Shown piece by piece: positions 34,546 to 43,541 of a DNA stretch of 64,000 bases (the stretch's first letter is position 1; the number at the start of each line of letters is the position of its first letter). Position numbers and translations under genes: made by a program. The DNA is from Lewinellaceae bacterium (GTDB lineage Bacteria; Bacteroidota; Bacteroidia; Chitinophagales; Saprospiraceae). The notes under the pieces were generated by a model. The model searched no databases. It saw only the letters and a list, made by a program, of their open reading frames with translations, and was not told the origin of the DNA. The stretch is from positions 186,001 to 250,000 of the forward strand of contig JACJYP010000001.1 of the NCBI GenBank assembly GCA_020636045.1. The letters are read 5' to 3'.

Positions 34546-35958
34546 TCACAGGAGCCTTTGCCACCACATGCCCGTCCGGGCGATCCATGTTTTAAATGCC
34601 AGTAAAAGCCCCCTTGCAGTGAGTTGTTTTCCGGCAAGTCTTGCTTTGTGCAGGTGCACGGCATTCACCGTCCAGCGCAAGGCGTAATTGTAATACTGCC
34701 GCGTGTAGGTTCTGGCGAAGTCGAGATCGCGATCGGTATGCGCATCCCAGGCCGCCGGCGCGGCAATGCTTTCCTCTACCGTTTCATAGAGCCCCGTGCC
34801 CTTGATGGGATAGGCCAGCGTGATCGTAAAAAGGTCGGGATCGGCCGCTTTCAGGTGATCGACGGTTTCTACAATGTCGCGCTCCGTTTCACCCGGATAT
34901 CCGAGCATGATGAAGGTGCCGGCCTGTATGCCTGCCCTGCGGGCCGAACGGATCATGGCGCGCACCTGACCGACTTCCACGCGGCGGTCCATGGCGTCGA
35001 TGATGCGCTGCGAGCCACTTTCGGCGCCGATCCATACCCGAAAGCAGCCACATGCTTTCAGCAGGTCGATGACTTCGTCATTGAGCCGGTCGGCGCGGGT
35101 AATGCACTCGAAGGATATGCGCACAGCCCTTTTCTCTAATTCAGCATAAAAAGCGGCGAGCCATTTGTGGCTGACGGTGAATACGTCATCGACAAACCAG
35201 ATGAGGTCAAAGTCGTATTGCTCCTGCAAGGCCTCAATCTCGTCTACTACGTGTTCGGGGCTGCGCCGGCGGTAACTTTGCCCGTAAACGGCCGTACTGC
35301 ACCATTTGCAGGTGTACGGGCAACCGCGCTGGGTGCTGATACTTACGGCGCTTTGTCCATGCGCGCGTTTCCAGGCGTCGAGATATTGTTGCAAATCGAT
35401 CTTCCGGCGGTTGGGGAATGGCAGCAGGTCCGGGTCGCGTATTTTTTCACGCGGGGCGGTTTGGCCAAGTGTGCCGTCGGCCTGTTTGTACGCGATGCCG
35501 CATATGTGACCGAATACCTCCTCCGGGTTTGCGCCATACTGCCAATTTTCGCCTGAAAGTGCGATCTCCAGCATGGTTTGTTCGCCTTCACCGATGACGA
35601 CCAGGTCGGCGCCAGTGTCGAGGTATGCCTGCGCATTGTGCGTAACATCCGGCCCGCCCAGCACGATCAGGGTATTTCGGAAAACGGGCTGGCTGCGCAA
35701 AGAGCGGATGATGCCGATGACATTGAGTTTGGTCATCAGGTTGGTGTAGAGCGCCAGTATCTTCGGCGGGTTGCTGTGCAGGTGCTCGTACAAGGCGGGT
35801 TTACTGGAAAAAGTCGTGTCGAACACCTCGTTGGCTATGCCATGGCGATCGAGCCAGGCGGACAGGTACAGCAGACCCAGGGGCGGATAAGGCTTCATGA
35901 TGACCTGCTCCTTTGGGTCTTCCGACAAAAAATAGCCGTGGGTGAATAAAACGTTCAC
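34546..35958 (-). CDS. B12-binding radical SAM protein (second of two)
   Basis: A 470-residue enzyme. Residues about 1-150 fit a cobalamin-binding Rossmann domain (VLFTHGYFLSEDPKE, LIVLGGPDVTHNAQAYLD, ADLVVIGEGEQTMLEIAL). The radical SAM core follows, with the cluster motif GCPYTCKWC near residues 212-220, preceded by SISTQR, and then FDLIWFVDDVFTV. Class B radical SAM enzymes of this type usually methylate or rearrange unreactive carbons. The start overlaps the stop of the methyltransferase by ATGA. The three-gene run with another such enzyme suggests a small biosynthetic or modification pathway whose product I cannot name. Confidence 0.85.
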   Translation of the reverse strand: MNVLFTHGYFLSEDPKEQVIMKPYPPLGLLYLSAWLDRHGIANEVFDTTFSSKPALYEHLHSNPPKILALYTNLMTKLNVIGIIRSLRSQPVFRNTLIVLGGPDVTHNAQAYLDTGADLVVIGEGEQTMLEIALSGENWQYGANPEEVFGHICGIAYKQADGTLGQTAPREKIRDPDLLPFPNRRKIDLQQYLDAWKRAHGQSAVSISTQRGCPYTCKWCSTAVYGQSYRRRSPEHVVDEIEALQEQYDFDLIWFVDDVFTVSHKWLAAFYAELEKRAVRISFECITRADRLNDEVIDLLKACGCFRVWIGAESGSQRIIDAMDRRVEVGQVRAMIRSARRAGIQAGTFIMLGYPGETERDIVETVDHLKAADPDLFTITLAYPIKGTGLYETVEESIAAPAAWDAHTDRDLDFARTYTRQYYNYALRWTVNAVHLHKARLAGKQLTARGLLLAFKTWIARTGMWWQRLL

Positions 35959-36776
35959 AACGATGAGGGTTCAGGTTTTCTCGTAAACGAGATCAGGAAA
36001 TGATCGGCTGCGAAGGCAAAGGGGGGGCCTGAAAATACATTTTCCAGTTTCCCCAGCCGACTCAAAAAACGCGGGTGGTTTCTGAAAAACGGATCGAGAT
36101 ACGAAGGAGGCAACCAAAACCCGACGGGTCTTGTCTCCGTCATTTCCAAATATCCGCTCGTTTCGCAACAGATCAGTCGTCGAAACCGGCCGGGCGTATA
36201 ATACCATGTTTGCACGGTACTTCCGTTGCCAAGAGGCGCCGAAACGGGCAGTTTGCCAAGCCGCCTGAAGGCATTTCGAAATTGTCCCTTGATGAGGAAG
36301 TACAACGTTTCCCACCAGCAAAAACGCCCCATCACTACGGCGACAAATCGTCCGCCCGGGCGCAGTTTTGATGTCACTACCTGCCCCAGTTGAGGAAGCG
36401 TTTCAGGCGATACGCAGTTCAGACCGCCGAAGTTTGAAAGGATAAGGTCGAAACCTGTATCAGAAAGCCCCTCAAGATGTTCTATACGGCACATTTCCAG
36501 TGTGATCGACAGGTTCGAAGGATTTTCCCGTATCTTCTTTTCTGCGATCCGAAGTATTTCTTCAGAGGCATCCGTCGCCAGCACCCGGCACCCGCGTCGC
36601 GCCAGCCAAATGGCATCCTCGCCGGTTCCGCAATTCAATTCCAGCACCTCCCCTTCTACCTGACCGATCAATTGCCACACCCGTTCGCGCTGCAACCGTC
36701 CGACACAGGTGTCGGTAAAAACCGCGTCGTAATCTATGGCAGCGGCATCAAAAGGAGCCCTGGTGTCAGTTGCCAT
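35955..36776 (-). CDS. class I SAM-dependent methyltransferase
   Basis: A 273-residue protein with a clear SAM-binding motif I at residues about 41-60 (GEVLELNCGTGEDAIWLARR), followed by VLATDASEEIL with the acidic residue of motif II. Further on come FDLILSNFGGLNCVSPE and LRPGGRFVAVVMGRFCWWET, typical of small-molecule methyltransferases. The start overlaps the end of the upstream radical SAM gene by 11 bases and its stop overlaps the next start by 4, so the three are translationally coupled. The substrate is probably the intermediate made by the radical SAM partners (inference). Confidence 0.85.
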   Translation of the reverse strand: MATDTRAPFDAAAIDYDAVFTDTCVGRLQRERVWQLIGQVEGEVLELNCGTGEDAIWLARRGCRVLATDASEEILRIAEKKIRENPSNLSITLEMCRIEHLEGLSDTGFDLILSNFGGLNCVSPETLPQLGQVVTSKLRPGGRFVAVVMGRFCWWETLYFLIKGQFRNAFRRLGKLPVSAPLGNGSTVQTWYYTPGRFRRLICCETSGYLEMTETRPVGFWLPPSYLDPFFRNHPRFLSRLGKLENVFSGPPFAFAADHFLISFTRKPEPSSL

Positions 36777-38259
36777 AGTTTGTGCCGGTTTGGAGATGCC
36801 GGGGGCGTTCGAGGCGCTTCAGGCGCCAGGCGTCGATCAGGGCCGCGGGTGCATAGTATGCGAGTTTCGCGGCTTTGAGGATATTTGATTTTTCCCGCCG
36901 CCACAACTTGCGCCACTCTTCCAGCGCCTGCTGGAGCCGGAAACGCTTGTGCACCAGCCGGTGCAGGCGCCTGTAGTAATCGGCGGGGTAGGTGCCCGGA
37001 TACATCAGCGTCAGATCGTCGGACACGGACCAGTTCTGCTTCTCTCCCAGCAGTTGTTTTACTTTTTCATAAAACCCGGTGCCGGGCAGGGGGTAACTGA
37101 CCGAAATGCCAATGTCGTGCGGCCGGAGGCGTTGCACCATTTCCCAGGTAGCATCGATATCCTCTTTTGTTTCGCCCAGGTAGCCGAACTGCAGGAAAAA
37201 GCAGACTTCCACCCCTTTCTTTTTCAACAGCGCACTGGCTTCCTTTATTTCATTGACCGTAGTGCCCTTGTCCATTGCATCGAGTATTTTTTGCGATCCG
37301 CTTTCGGCGCCCACCCATACCTGCTGCAAGCCGGACGCAACCAGGGCGTCGATGGTATCTTCTTTCAGCAGGAGGTCTACCCTGCTCTGTATTTTATATT
37401 TAAAAGAGAGGTTTTTCTCCTTTACAACGTCGCGAAAGCGCTGCACCCATTGGGGCTTCAATCCGAAAATATCATCGGCCATCCAGAAATGCCGTACCCC
37501 GTATTGCCCGATGAGCCGTTCTATCTCGGCGGCCACGCGCTCCGGACTTCGGGAGTGGTAGCGGTTGCCATAAATGGGTTTGGCGCACCAGTTGCATTTG
37601 AACGGGCATCCCCTGGTGGTGGCCATGTTGAGAGAAAAATAGCCGTGGTGCCGCATCCAGACCTGCCGGTAAGCCTCGATATCCACCAGGTCCCAGGCCG
37701 GATCGGGCAATGCATCGAGATCGGTTGCAACGGGACGTGGGGCAGTGCGTACGGTGATGCTGCGGTCGGAATCACTACCCCTGAATGCGAGCCCCGGAAT
37801 ATTTGAAAGGCTCTCTGCGCCCGCTTCGAGGGCCAGGATCAGTTCGCGTAAGGTGATCTCCCCTTCTCCCGGTATAACAAAATCGGCCCCCTTTTCCAGG
37901 TAAGCGTCGTAATGGTCGGTAGCGTCGCTGCTGTTGACGATCACCGTGCAGTTGTGTTGCTTCCCCGAGGCGATCAGTTCGAAGGCTGCCTCGCGCATAC
38001 GTGTGAGGCACATTTTGGTCAGGTAATTAAAACCGTCGTCGTAGATGACCAGGTAGTCGGGCTTTCTTGCCGCTAGTTCAGGCAGGATGTCGGATACCTT
38101 TTTGCGCAGGTTGTTGTCGAAAAGCGCCACATCGAACCCGCATGCGCGCATCACGGCAGCGGCATAGATGGTGCCGTACGGCGGGTAGGGTTGCCGCGCT
38201 TTCCATTGCTTGGCGTCGAAACGGTAGAAGTAGGAATGTGTGAACAGGATACCCGGCAT
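36766..38259 (-). CDS. B12-binding radical SAM protein (first of two)
   Basis: A 497-residue protein of the same architecture as the 34546 product. An N-terminal cobalamin-type domain (GILFTHSYFYRFDAKQWKAR, then DFVIPGEGEITLRELILALE) precedes the radical SAM core with GCPFKCNWC near residues 217-225 and HFWMADDIFGLKPQWVQRFR after it. The two proteins share local motifs (QVWVGAESGSQKILDAMDKG here, RVWIGAESGSQRIIDAMDRR there), pointing to an old duplication. It is the first gene of the operon; no clear TAnnTTTG box was located in the 40 bases before its start. The product is unknown. Confidence 0.85.
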   Translation of the reverse strand: MPGILFTHSYFYRFDAKQWKARQPYPPYGTIYAAAVMRACGFDVALFDNNLRKKVSDILPELAARKPDYLVIYDDGFNYLTKMCLTRMREAAFELIASGKQHNCTVIVNSSDATDHYDAYLEKGADFVIPGEGEITLRELILALEAGAESLSNIPGLAFRGSDSDRSITVRTAPRPVATDLDALPDPAWDLVDIEAYRQVWMRHHGYFSLNMATTRGCPFKCNWCAKPIYGNRYHSRSPERVAAEIERLIGQYGVRHFWMADDIFGLKPQWVQRFRDVVKEKNLSFKYKIQSRVDLLLKEDTIDALVASGLQQVWVGAESGSQKILDAMDKGTTVNEIKEASALLKKKGVEVCFFLQFGYLGETKEDIDATWEMVQRLRPHDIGISVSYPLPGTGFYEKVKQLLGEKQNWSVSDDLTLMYPGTYPADYYRRLHRLVHKRFRLQQALEEWRKLWRREKSNILKAAKLAYYAPAALIDAWRLKRLERPRHLQTGTNYGN

Positions 38260-38299
38260 GCCGATCGGTTTTGGATGTCAAAATTAAGGCGCTGAAAAC

Positions 38300-38336
38300 A
38301 AAGCCGGCCGACATCGCGAAGATGCCGGCCGGCTTT
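38300..38336. terminator. hairpin between sucA and the radical SAM operon
   Basis: AAAGCCGGCCG pairs perfectly with CGGCCGGCTTT across a 15-base loop. On the minus strand it is followed by GTTTTC, so it likely ends the sucA transcript. Confidence 0.7.
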
Positions 38337-38365
38337 GCACAAAAATGGCGGAAAAGACGCCTGCA

Positions 38366-41113
38366 TTATTTGGCAAATGCCTGTAAAACCAGCTCATGCT
38401 GCTCTTTCTCGTGCTTCTTCAGGAAGCCGGTAGCCGGGCTCGCCGCGGAAGACCTGCTCACGCATTTCCAGCCGTATTCCGAATGATTGAGCATCAGATG
38501 CCCCCAGGCACCCATGTTGCGGGGCTCTTCCTGCACCCAGTACAGTTCGGCTTTGCCGTAGCGTTTCAGCAGGGCTTCGAACTGTACTTTCGGGAACGGG
38601 TATATCTGTTCGAGCCGCACAATGGCCACATCGCTGCGTTTTTCCTCGTCGCGGTATTTCAGAAGGTCGTAATACACTTTCCCCGAGCACACGAGCACGC
38701 GCTTTACTTTCGATGCTGTTACGGCCGTATCGTCGATCAGTTCGCGGAATCGGTTGCCCGTTTCGAGTTCGTCAATCTCGCCGAGATTGAAAGGCGGCCG
38801 CAGGGCCGATTTGGGCGTCATCAGGATAAGCGGCTTGCGGAATGGCCGCAGCAGTTGCCGGCGCAAGAGGTGAAAGAGGTTGGATGCCGTGGTGGCATTC
38901 GCGACGGTGACGTTGTTCTCCGCGCAGCCCTGCAGGTATCGTTCGAGGCGTGCGGAGGAGTGTTCGGGGCCCTGGCCCTCATAGCCGTGCGGCAGCAGCA
39001 TCACGATGCCGTTCATACGATTCCATTTGGATTCGCTGGCAAAGATAAACTGGTCGATGATCGTGCTGGCGCCGTTGGCGAAGTCGCCGAACTGCGCTTC
39101 CCACAACACCAGGGCGTCGGGGTTGGCAAGGGCGTAGCCGTATTCGAAGCCCAGAACTGCGTATTCCGACAGCAAGGAGTTGTATATCAGGAAACGGCCC
39201 TGGCTATCCGAAAGCCCTTCGAGTCGATTGATACGTTCGAAGGTTTTGGCGTCCACCGGGCAGGAATGACGGTGGCTGAAGGTGCCGCGTTTGACGTCCT
39301 GCCCGCTCATGCGCACATCCTTGCCTTCCAGCAGCAGCGAACCATAGCCCATCAGTTCGCCCAGCGCCCAGTCGATCTTGCCGGCTTGCACCAGTTTGCG
39401 CTGGTTATCAATGAGTTTTGCGATCTGCGGTAGCGGTGTGAAGTCCTTGGGTAATTGCAGCAGGTGGTCGAGCAAGTGATCGATCATCTTCCGCGGAATG
39501 CCGGTATCGGGGCTTTCCTGAAAATCGGCATCGTCGGTTGTCTTTTTCAGGGCTTTCCACACCAGTTCAGGCTCCTGATAAGTGTAGGGCAGCGGTTTTT
39601 GCCGCGCATTTTCAAGCCGCGCCTGGAGGTCGGCGCGAAAGCGCTGTTCCATGTCTTTGGCCAGTTGCTCTTCCACATCGCCGCGAGCGATCAGCCGCTG
39701 GTTGTACACCGTGCGGGGGTCGGGATGTTTTTCGATGATCTTCCACATGGCCGGCTGGGTAAAACGCGGCTCGTCGCTTTCGTTGTGGCCGTTGCGGCGG
39801 TAGCATACCATGTCGATGAAAACGTCGGTATTGAACATCTGGCGGTACTCGATCGCCAGTTCCGCTACGAATACAGCCGCTTCAGGGTCGTCGCCGTTCA
39901 CGTGAAACACCGGCGCCTGTACGACCTCGGCCACGCTGGTGCTGTAGGTGCTGGAGCGGGCATCTTCCCAGTCGGTGGTGAAACCGATCTGATTGTTGAT
40001 AACAAGGTGCACCGATCCGCCCGTGTTGTATCCTTCCAGGCTCATCATTTGCGTGACTTCGTACACGATGCCCTGGCCCGCCACGGCGGCGTCGCCGTGG
40101 ATCAGCACGGGCAACAGGCGGTCAAAATTATCGCGGTAAAGGATGTCCAGTTTTGCCCGGGAAAAGCCCTCTACTACCGGGTTGACGGCTTCCAGGTGGC
40201 TGGGATTGGGTAGCAATTTTACATAAAACTGCTTGCCGTTGAGCGCCGTTACCATAGAAGAATAGCCCTGGTGGTATTTCACATCGCCAGAACCGAAACT
40301 CTGGTCGGGAATGGTCATGTCTTCGAAAGCGCTGAAGATCTGCTCGTAGGTTTTTCCCACGATATTACACAGCACATTCAGGCGGCCGCGGTGCGCCATG
40401 CCGATCACCACCTCTTCCACGGGCGTTTCGCCTTCGGCGGCCTTGTTCATCATCGCGTCGAGGATGGCAATGGCCGTTTCGCCGCCTTCCAGGCCGAAGC
40501 GTTTCTGCCCTACGAATTTGGTGGCCAGGAATTGTTCGAAGCCCACGGCGCCGTTGAGTTTTTCGAGGATGCGTTTTTTCTTTTCGACGGGGAAGCCGTA
40601 GTCGGGTGTCATCTCGCGGCCCTCGATCTTCCGTCGTAGCCATTCGCGCTTTTCCTTGTCGTACACATGTGTGCACTCGAAGCCGATATTCCCGCAATAT
40701 ATCTGCCGCAGGCGCTGGATGATGTCGCGCAGCGGGGCATTTGGCATGCCCAGTTCGAACCCCGCAGCGAAACGGCTGTCGAGATCGGCCTCGGAAAGGT
40801 TGTAGTCGGCCAGATCGAGCCGTGGTTTGCGGTCCTTGCGCGGTTTGATGGGGTTGGTGGTGGAAAGGGTGTGGCCGCGGTCGCGATATCCGTGAATGAG
40901 ACCGAGCACGGAAAATTCTTTTAGCAGATGGCCTTCATCGACCTGGCCGCTACCCTCGGCTGTATGGCCGTTGGCAGAGCTCAGGGCAAAATCGAAACCC
41001 TGGAAAAATGCGCGCCAGTCGGACTCCACCGAGTCAGGGTCGCGTTGCCAGGAACGGTAGAGGGAATCGATATACTGGGGATGGGCGTTAAAAACGGGTG
41101 AATGATCTTTCAT
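38366..41113 (-). CDS. sucA: 2-oxoglutarate dehydrogenase E1 component
   Basis: The thiamine-diphosphate E1 subunit of the TCA-cycle 2-oxoglutarate dehydrogenase complex: it decarboxylates 2-oxoglutarate and passes succinyl to E2. The length, 915 residues, is normal. The N-terminal E2-binding helix region (YIDSLYRSWQRDPDSVESDW) is present. The substrate-site motif GMAHRGRLNVL lies near residue 238. The thiamine-site run is seen as GDAAVAGQGIVYEV and NNQIGFTTDWEDARSSTYST, and RRNGHNESDEPRFTQP lies near 437-452. The C-terminal transketolase part ends in YWVQEEPRNMGAW. No sucB is adjacent, so E2 lies elsewhere. It is divergent from rpsT across 246 bases. Confidence 0.95.
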   Translation of the reverse strand: MKDHSPVFNAHPQYIDSLYRSWQRDPDSVESDWRAFFQGFDFALSSANGHTAEGSGQVDEGHLLKEFSVLGLIHGYRDRGHTLSTTNPIKPRKDRKPRLDLADYNLSEADLDSRFAAGFELGMPNAPLRDIIQRLRQIYCGNIGFECTHVYDKEKREWLRRKIEGREMTPDYGFPVEKKKRILEKLNGAVGFEQFLATKFVGQKRFGLEGGETAIAILDAMMNKAAEGETPVEEVVIGMAHRGRLNVLCNIVGKTYEQIFSAFEDMTIPDQSFGSGDVKYHQGYSSMVTALNGKQFYVKLLPNPSHLEAVNPVVEGFSRAKLDILYRDNFDRLLPVLIHGDAAVAGQGIVYEVTQMMSLEGYNTGGSVHLVINNQIGFTTDWEDARSSTYSTSVAEVVQAPVFHVNGDDPEAAVFVAELAIEYRQMFNTDVFIDMVCYRRNGHNESDEPRFTQPAMWKIIEKHPDPRTVYNQRLIARGDVEEQLAKDMEQRFRADLQARLENARQKPLPYTYQEPELVWKALKKTTDDADFQESPDTGIPRKMIDHLLDHLLQLPKDFTPLPQIAKLIDNQRKLVQAGKIDWALGELMGYGSLLLEGKDVRMSGQDVKRGTFSHRHSCPVDAKTFERINRLEGLSDSQGRFLIYNSLLSEYAVLGFEYGYALANPDALVLWEAQFGDFANGASTIIDQFIFASESKWNRMNGIVMLLPHGYEGQGPEHSSARLERYLQGCAENNVTVANATTASNLFHLLRRQLLRPFRKPLILMTPKSALRPPFNLGEIDELETGNRFRELIDDTAVTASKVKRVLVCSGKVYYDLLKYRDEEKRSDVAIVRLEQIYPFPKVQFEALLKRYGKAELYWVQEEPRNMGAWGHLMLNHSEYGWKCVSRSSAASPATGFLKKHEKEQHELVLQAFAK

Positions 41114-41196
41114 TGCAATATTACTGTGTCGCAGTTCTGGGCAAAAAACCTGTAAAATTAGTAACTTTCGGGCGCTCTTACGGTCAAATTCGGATG

Positions 41197-41204
41197 CAAA
41201 GATA
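41197..41204 (-). promoter_or_regulatory. candidate -7 box for sucA
   Basis: On the minus strand TATCTTTG occurs about 85 bases before the sucA start and fits TAnnTTTG. No clear -33 partner was found. Confidence 0.35.
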
Positions 41205-41290
41205 ACATCGAAGACCGTGGGGAGGTTTGGAATTGGAAACGAGGTTGATAATTTTTTTTGACCTCGCTTTCTCTTTTTGACTGAAACTGC

Positions 41291-41298
41291 TACCTTTG
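41291..41298 (+). promoter_or_regulatory. candidate -7 box for rpsT
   Basis: TACCTTTG fits the TAnnTTTG box, in a T-rich upstream context, 61 bases before the rpsT ATG. The -33 element is unclear. Confidence 0.45.
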
Positions 41299-41359
41299 CA
41301 CGCCCAAAACGAAAAGCCTGCTTAATTTATTCAACGTTCGAACAATTTTTGCTCATCAT

Positions 41360-41614
41360 ATGGCACACCACCGTTCTGCACTCAAGCGCATTCGCCAGTC
41401 CAACAAGCGCCGGCTGCAAAACCGTTTTTACAAAAAAACCGCCCGTACGGCAATCAAGAACCTGCGTGATCTGAAAGACAAGGAATCCGCAGCAGGATTT
41501 CTGCCGAAGGTGATCAGCATGATCGACAAACTGGCCAAGCGCGGTAATATCCACCGCAATAAAGCGGCCAACCTGAAAAGCGGTCTGACCAAGCATGTGA
41601 ACTCGCTGGCCTAA
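41360..41614 (+). CDS. rpsT: 30S ribosomal protein S20
   Basis: An 84-residue basic helical protein of the small subunit that binds 16S rRNA early in assembly. The family pattern is clear: MAHHRSALKRIRQSNKRRLQ, then TAIKNL, IDKLAKRGNIHRNKAANLKS and GLTKHV. The length is typical. It is a single gene with its own promoter-like box. After the stop, a GTGTATC...GATACAC hairpin at about 41649-41672 runs into TTTTTGTG and probably ends transcription. Confidence 0.97.
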   Translation: MAHHRSALKRIRQSNKRRLQNRFYKKTARTAIKNLRDLKDKESAAGFLPKVISMIDKLAKRGNIHRNKAANLKSGLTKHVNSLA

Positions 41615-41648
41615 GCTGCTCCCAGCTTTTTCCGGTTGTTTTCAAAAA

Positions 41649-41677
41649 GTGTATCCCGTGACCGCGTGATACACTTT
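41649..41677 (+). terminator. rpsT terminator
   Basis: AAAAGTGTATC pairs with GATACACTTTTT around CCGTGACCGCGT, 30 to 40 bases after the rpsT stop. Confidence 0.75.
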
Positions 41678-41730
41678 TTGTGTTGTATATCCACCACATT
41701 TCCGTTCCCAACCGCCACCAGCCGCCAGCC

Positions 41731-42810
41731 ATGTCCACCAAATACTTTCCGCTCCGCATTCGTGAACTACATCGGGAGACCGCTGATACGGTTTCCATTT
41801 CATTTGAGGTGCCTGCCGAACTGCGCGAGCCGTTCCGCTTTATTCAGGGGCAACATCTCAATATCCGTACCGAGATCGATGGTGAGGAAGTGCGCCGCTC
41901 GTATTCGATATGCACCGGTACGCATGAGCAGGATTTGCGCGTTGCGGTAAAAAAAGTGGATGCCGGGTTGTTCAGCACCTTTGCCAATGAAATACTGCAA
42001 GCAGGCGACACCCTGGATGTCATGCCTCCGCAAGGGCATTTTTATACGGAACTCGATCCCGGTCATCGCAACCTCTATGTGGCTTTTGCAGCGGGCAGCG
42101 GTATCACGCCGGTCATGTCGATCCTGAAAACGACCCTTGTGCAGGAGCCGCAAAGCCGCTTTATACTTTTTTACGGAAACCGCGGGTTCGACCACATCAT
42201 TTTTCGCGAGCAGCTCGAGGCGCTCAAAAACCTCTATCCCGATCGCCTGGCCGTGCACCACGTGCTCAGCCGAGAATCGCTGGGCAGCGATCTGTTCGCC
42301 GGACGCATGGACGCCGATAAATGCCGCAGTTACGGTCGCCTGCTGTTCCGGGCGGCGGATGTGGATGCCTATTTTATTTGCGGGCCCGAGGAAATGACCT
42401 TCGAAATGAAGCGCACGCTGGAAGAAATGAGCGTGGACCCGAAAAAGATACATTTCGAGCTCTTCACTACGGCGGGAATGCAGAAAAGAACTACAGCGCC
42501 CCGCATGGCCACAGACCCGAAAAATATACTGGACGCTTCCGTTACCGTGATCCAGGATGGCATGCAGATCGATTTTCAACTGACCTCGGATGGCAGCAGC
42601 TTGCTCGACGCGGCCATGCGCGCCGGCGCCGACCTGCCGTTTTCCTGCAAAGGCGGCGTTTGCAGCACCTGCAAAGCGAAAATACTGGAGGGCGAAGTGG
42701 ACATGGAGGTCAACTACGGCCTCGAGCCCGAGGAAGTGGAAGCGGGATTCATCCTTACCTGCCAGTCGCACCCCAGGACCAAGCGCCTGGTGGTGAGTTT
42801 CGACGCCTGA
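41731..42810 (+). CDS. PaaE-like ferredoxin/FAD oxidoreductase
   Basis: A 359-residue electron-transfer protein. The start at 41731 (MSTKYFPLRIRELHRETADT) is preferred to the frame opening at 41680. The FAD domain has RSYSICTG (56-63), the NAD(P) domain AGSGITPVMS (121-130) and CGPEEM. The C-terminal plant-type 2Fe-2S domain has C306, C311, C314 and C344 (SCKGGVCSTC, then LTCQ). This order matches PaaE, the reductase of the phenylacetyl-CoA epoxidase. No paaABCD genes are nearby, so the partner oxygenase lies elsewhere or is different (for instance a fatty-acid desaturase). The exact substrate is unassigned. Confidence 0.85.
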   Translation: MSTKYFPLRIRELHRETADTVSISFEVPAELREPFRFIQGQHLNIRTEIDGEEVRRSYSICTGTHEQDLRVAVKKVDAGLFSTFANEILQAGDTLDVMPPQGHFYTELDPGHRNLYVAFAAGSGITPVMSILKTTLVQEPQSRFILFYGNRGFDHIIFREQLEALKNLYPDRLAVHHVLSRESLGSDLFAGRMDADKCRSYGRLLFRAADVDAYFICGPEEMTFEMKRTLEEMSVDPKKIHFELFTTAGMQKRTTAPRMATDPKNILDASVTVIQDGMQIDFQLTSDGSSLLDAAMRAGADLPFSCKGGVCSTCKAKILEGEVDMEVNYGLEPEEVEAGFILTCQSHPRTKRLVVSFDA

Positions 42811-42814
42811 GTTT

Positions 42815-43501
42815 TTATTTTCCGCCTGCTGCCGATTTCATTGCTTCCAGGTATTTTCCAACGAATTCGTCTACACGTTTTCTCCGGTACTGCATCACCC
42901 AGCGCGGATGCGGCAGGGGTATGATCTCCCGGAAAAAACCCTGCACGGCATTCAGTTTTTGAAAATACGCGAAATTTTGCCCTTCGCCGAGGCAGAGCGC
43001 CGTTTCCCGGCGGGCGCCGAGTTCCAGTTGCGTGCGAATGTTCCGGATGATGAACGGCTCTACGGCTTTTTGCAGCCCGCGGTCGTCGTAGTAATTGATG
43101 TTTTTTCCTTCCCTGACGAAGCCGAGCGGCGATATGGAGGTGATGTAAAAGTCCCGGCAAAATGTATCCGGACCTCCGTAGGCATTGATGAACATCCACA
43201 CGAAGCCCGACGACAGTTCCGGTTTCTTTGCAAAATCGTTTTTGATCCCGCATTCGGCTTCAAGGCGGATAGGATCGGTGAACGGCACCCCGGTCACCCC
43301 GGCGCCGAAGCGCCCGGGATTGATGCCGAACATAAAAATGCGCGACCTGTCGTCGGTGTAGTATTTACGGTAAAAATCGCTGAGCGCCTGCATGGTTTGC
43401 GGCTGCTCGTACGGGAACAGCCATTCGAAGCCGGGAGGCAACGGAGTATCCGGCACTTGCAGGGCCCGGGTAAAGTCGATGATCCGTTCTCCAAAAGTCA
43501 T
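42815..43501 (-). CDS. SMUG-like uracil-DNA glycosylase family protein
   Basis: A 228-residue protein. The start at 43501 (MTFGERIIDFTRALQVPDTP) lies 40 bases from the divergent aroA; the longer 43891 frame would run antisense through aroA. The glycosylase signature is FMFGINPGRFGAGVTGVPFT, matching the GMNPGP.G..qtGvPFg motif of the SMUG type, and the C-terminal motif LPHPRWVMQYRRK carries the conserved HP. The role is removal of uracil or damaged pyrimidines from DNA in base-excision repair. It resembles the Bacteroidota subfamily known as DUF4918/SMUG2-like; that label is from memory and not searched. Confidence 0.8.
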   Translation of the reverse strand: MTFGERIIDFTRALQVPDTPLPPGFEWLFPYEQPQTMQALSDFYRKYYTDDRSRIFMFGINPGRFGAGVTGVPFTDPIRLEAECGIKNDFAKKPELSSGFVWMFINAYGGPDTFCRDFYITSISPLGFVREGKNINYYDDRGLQKAVEPFIIRNIRTQLELGARRETALCLGEGQNFAYFQKLNAVQGFFREIIPLPHPRWVMQYRRKRVDEFVGKYLEAMKSAAGGK

Positions 43502-43541
43502 GGCGCAAGGTGCACAATTTTTGTGGTTTCTTTGCCTTCCG

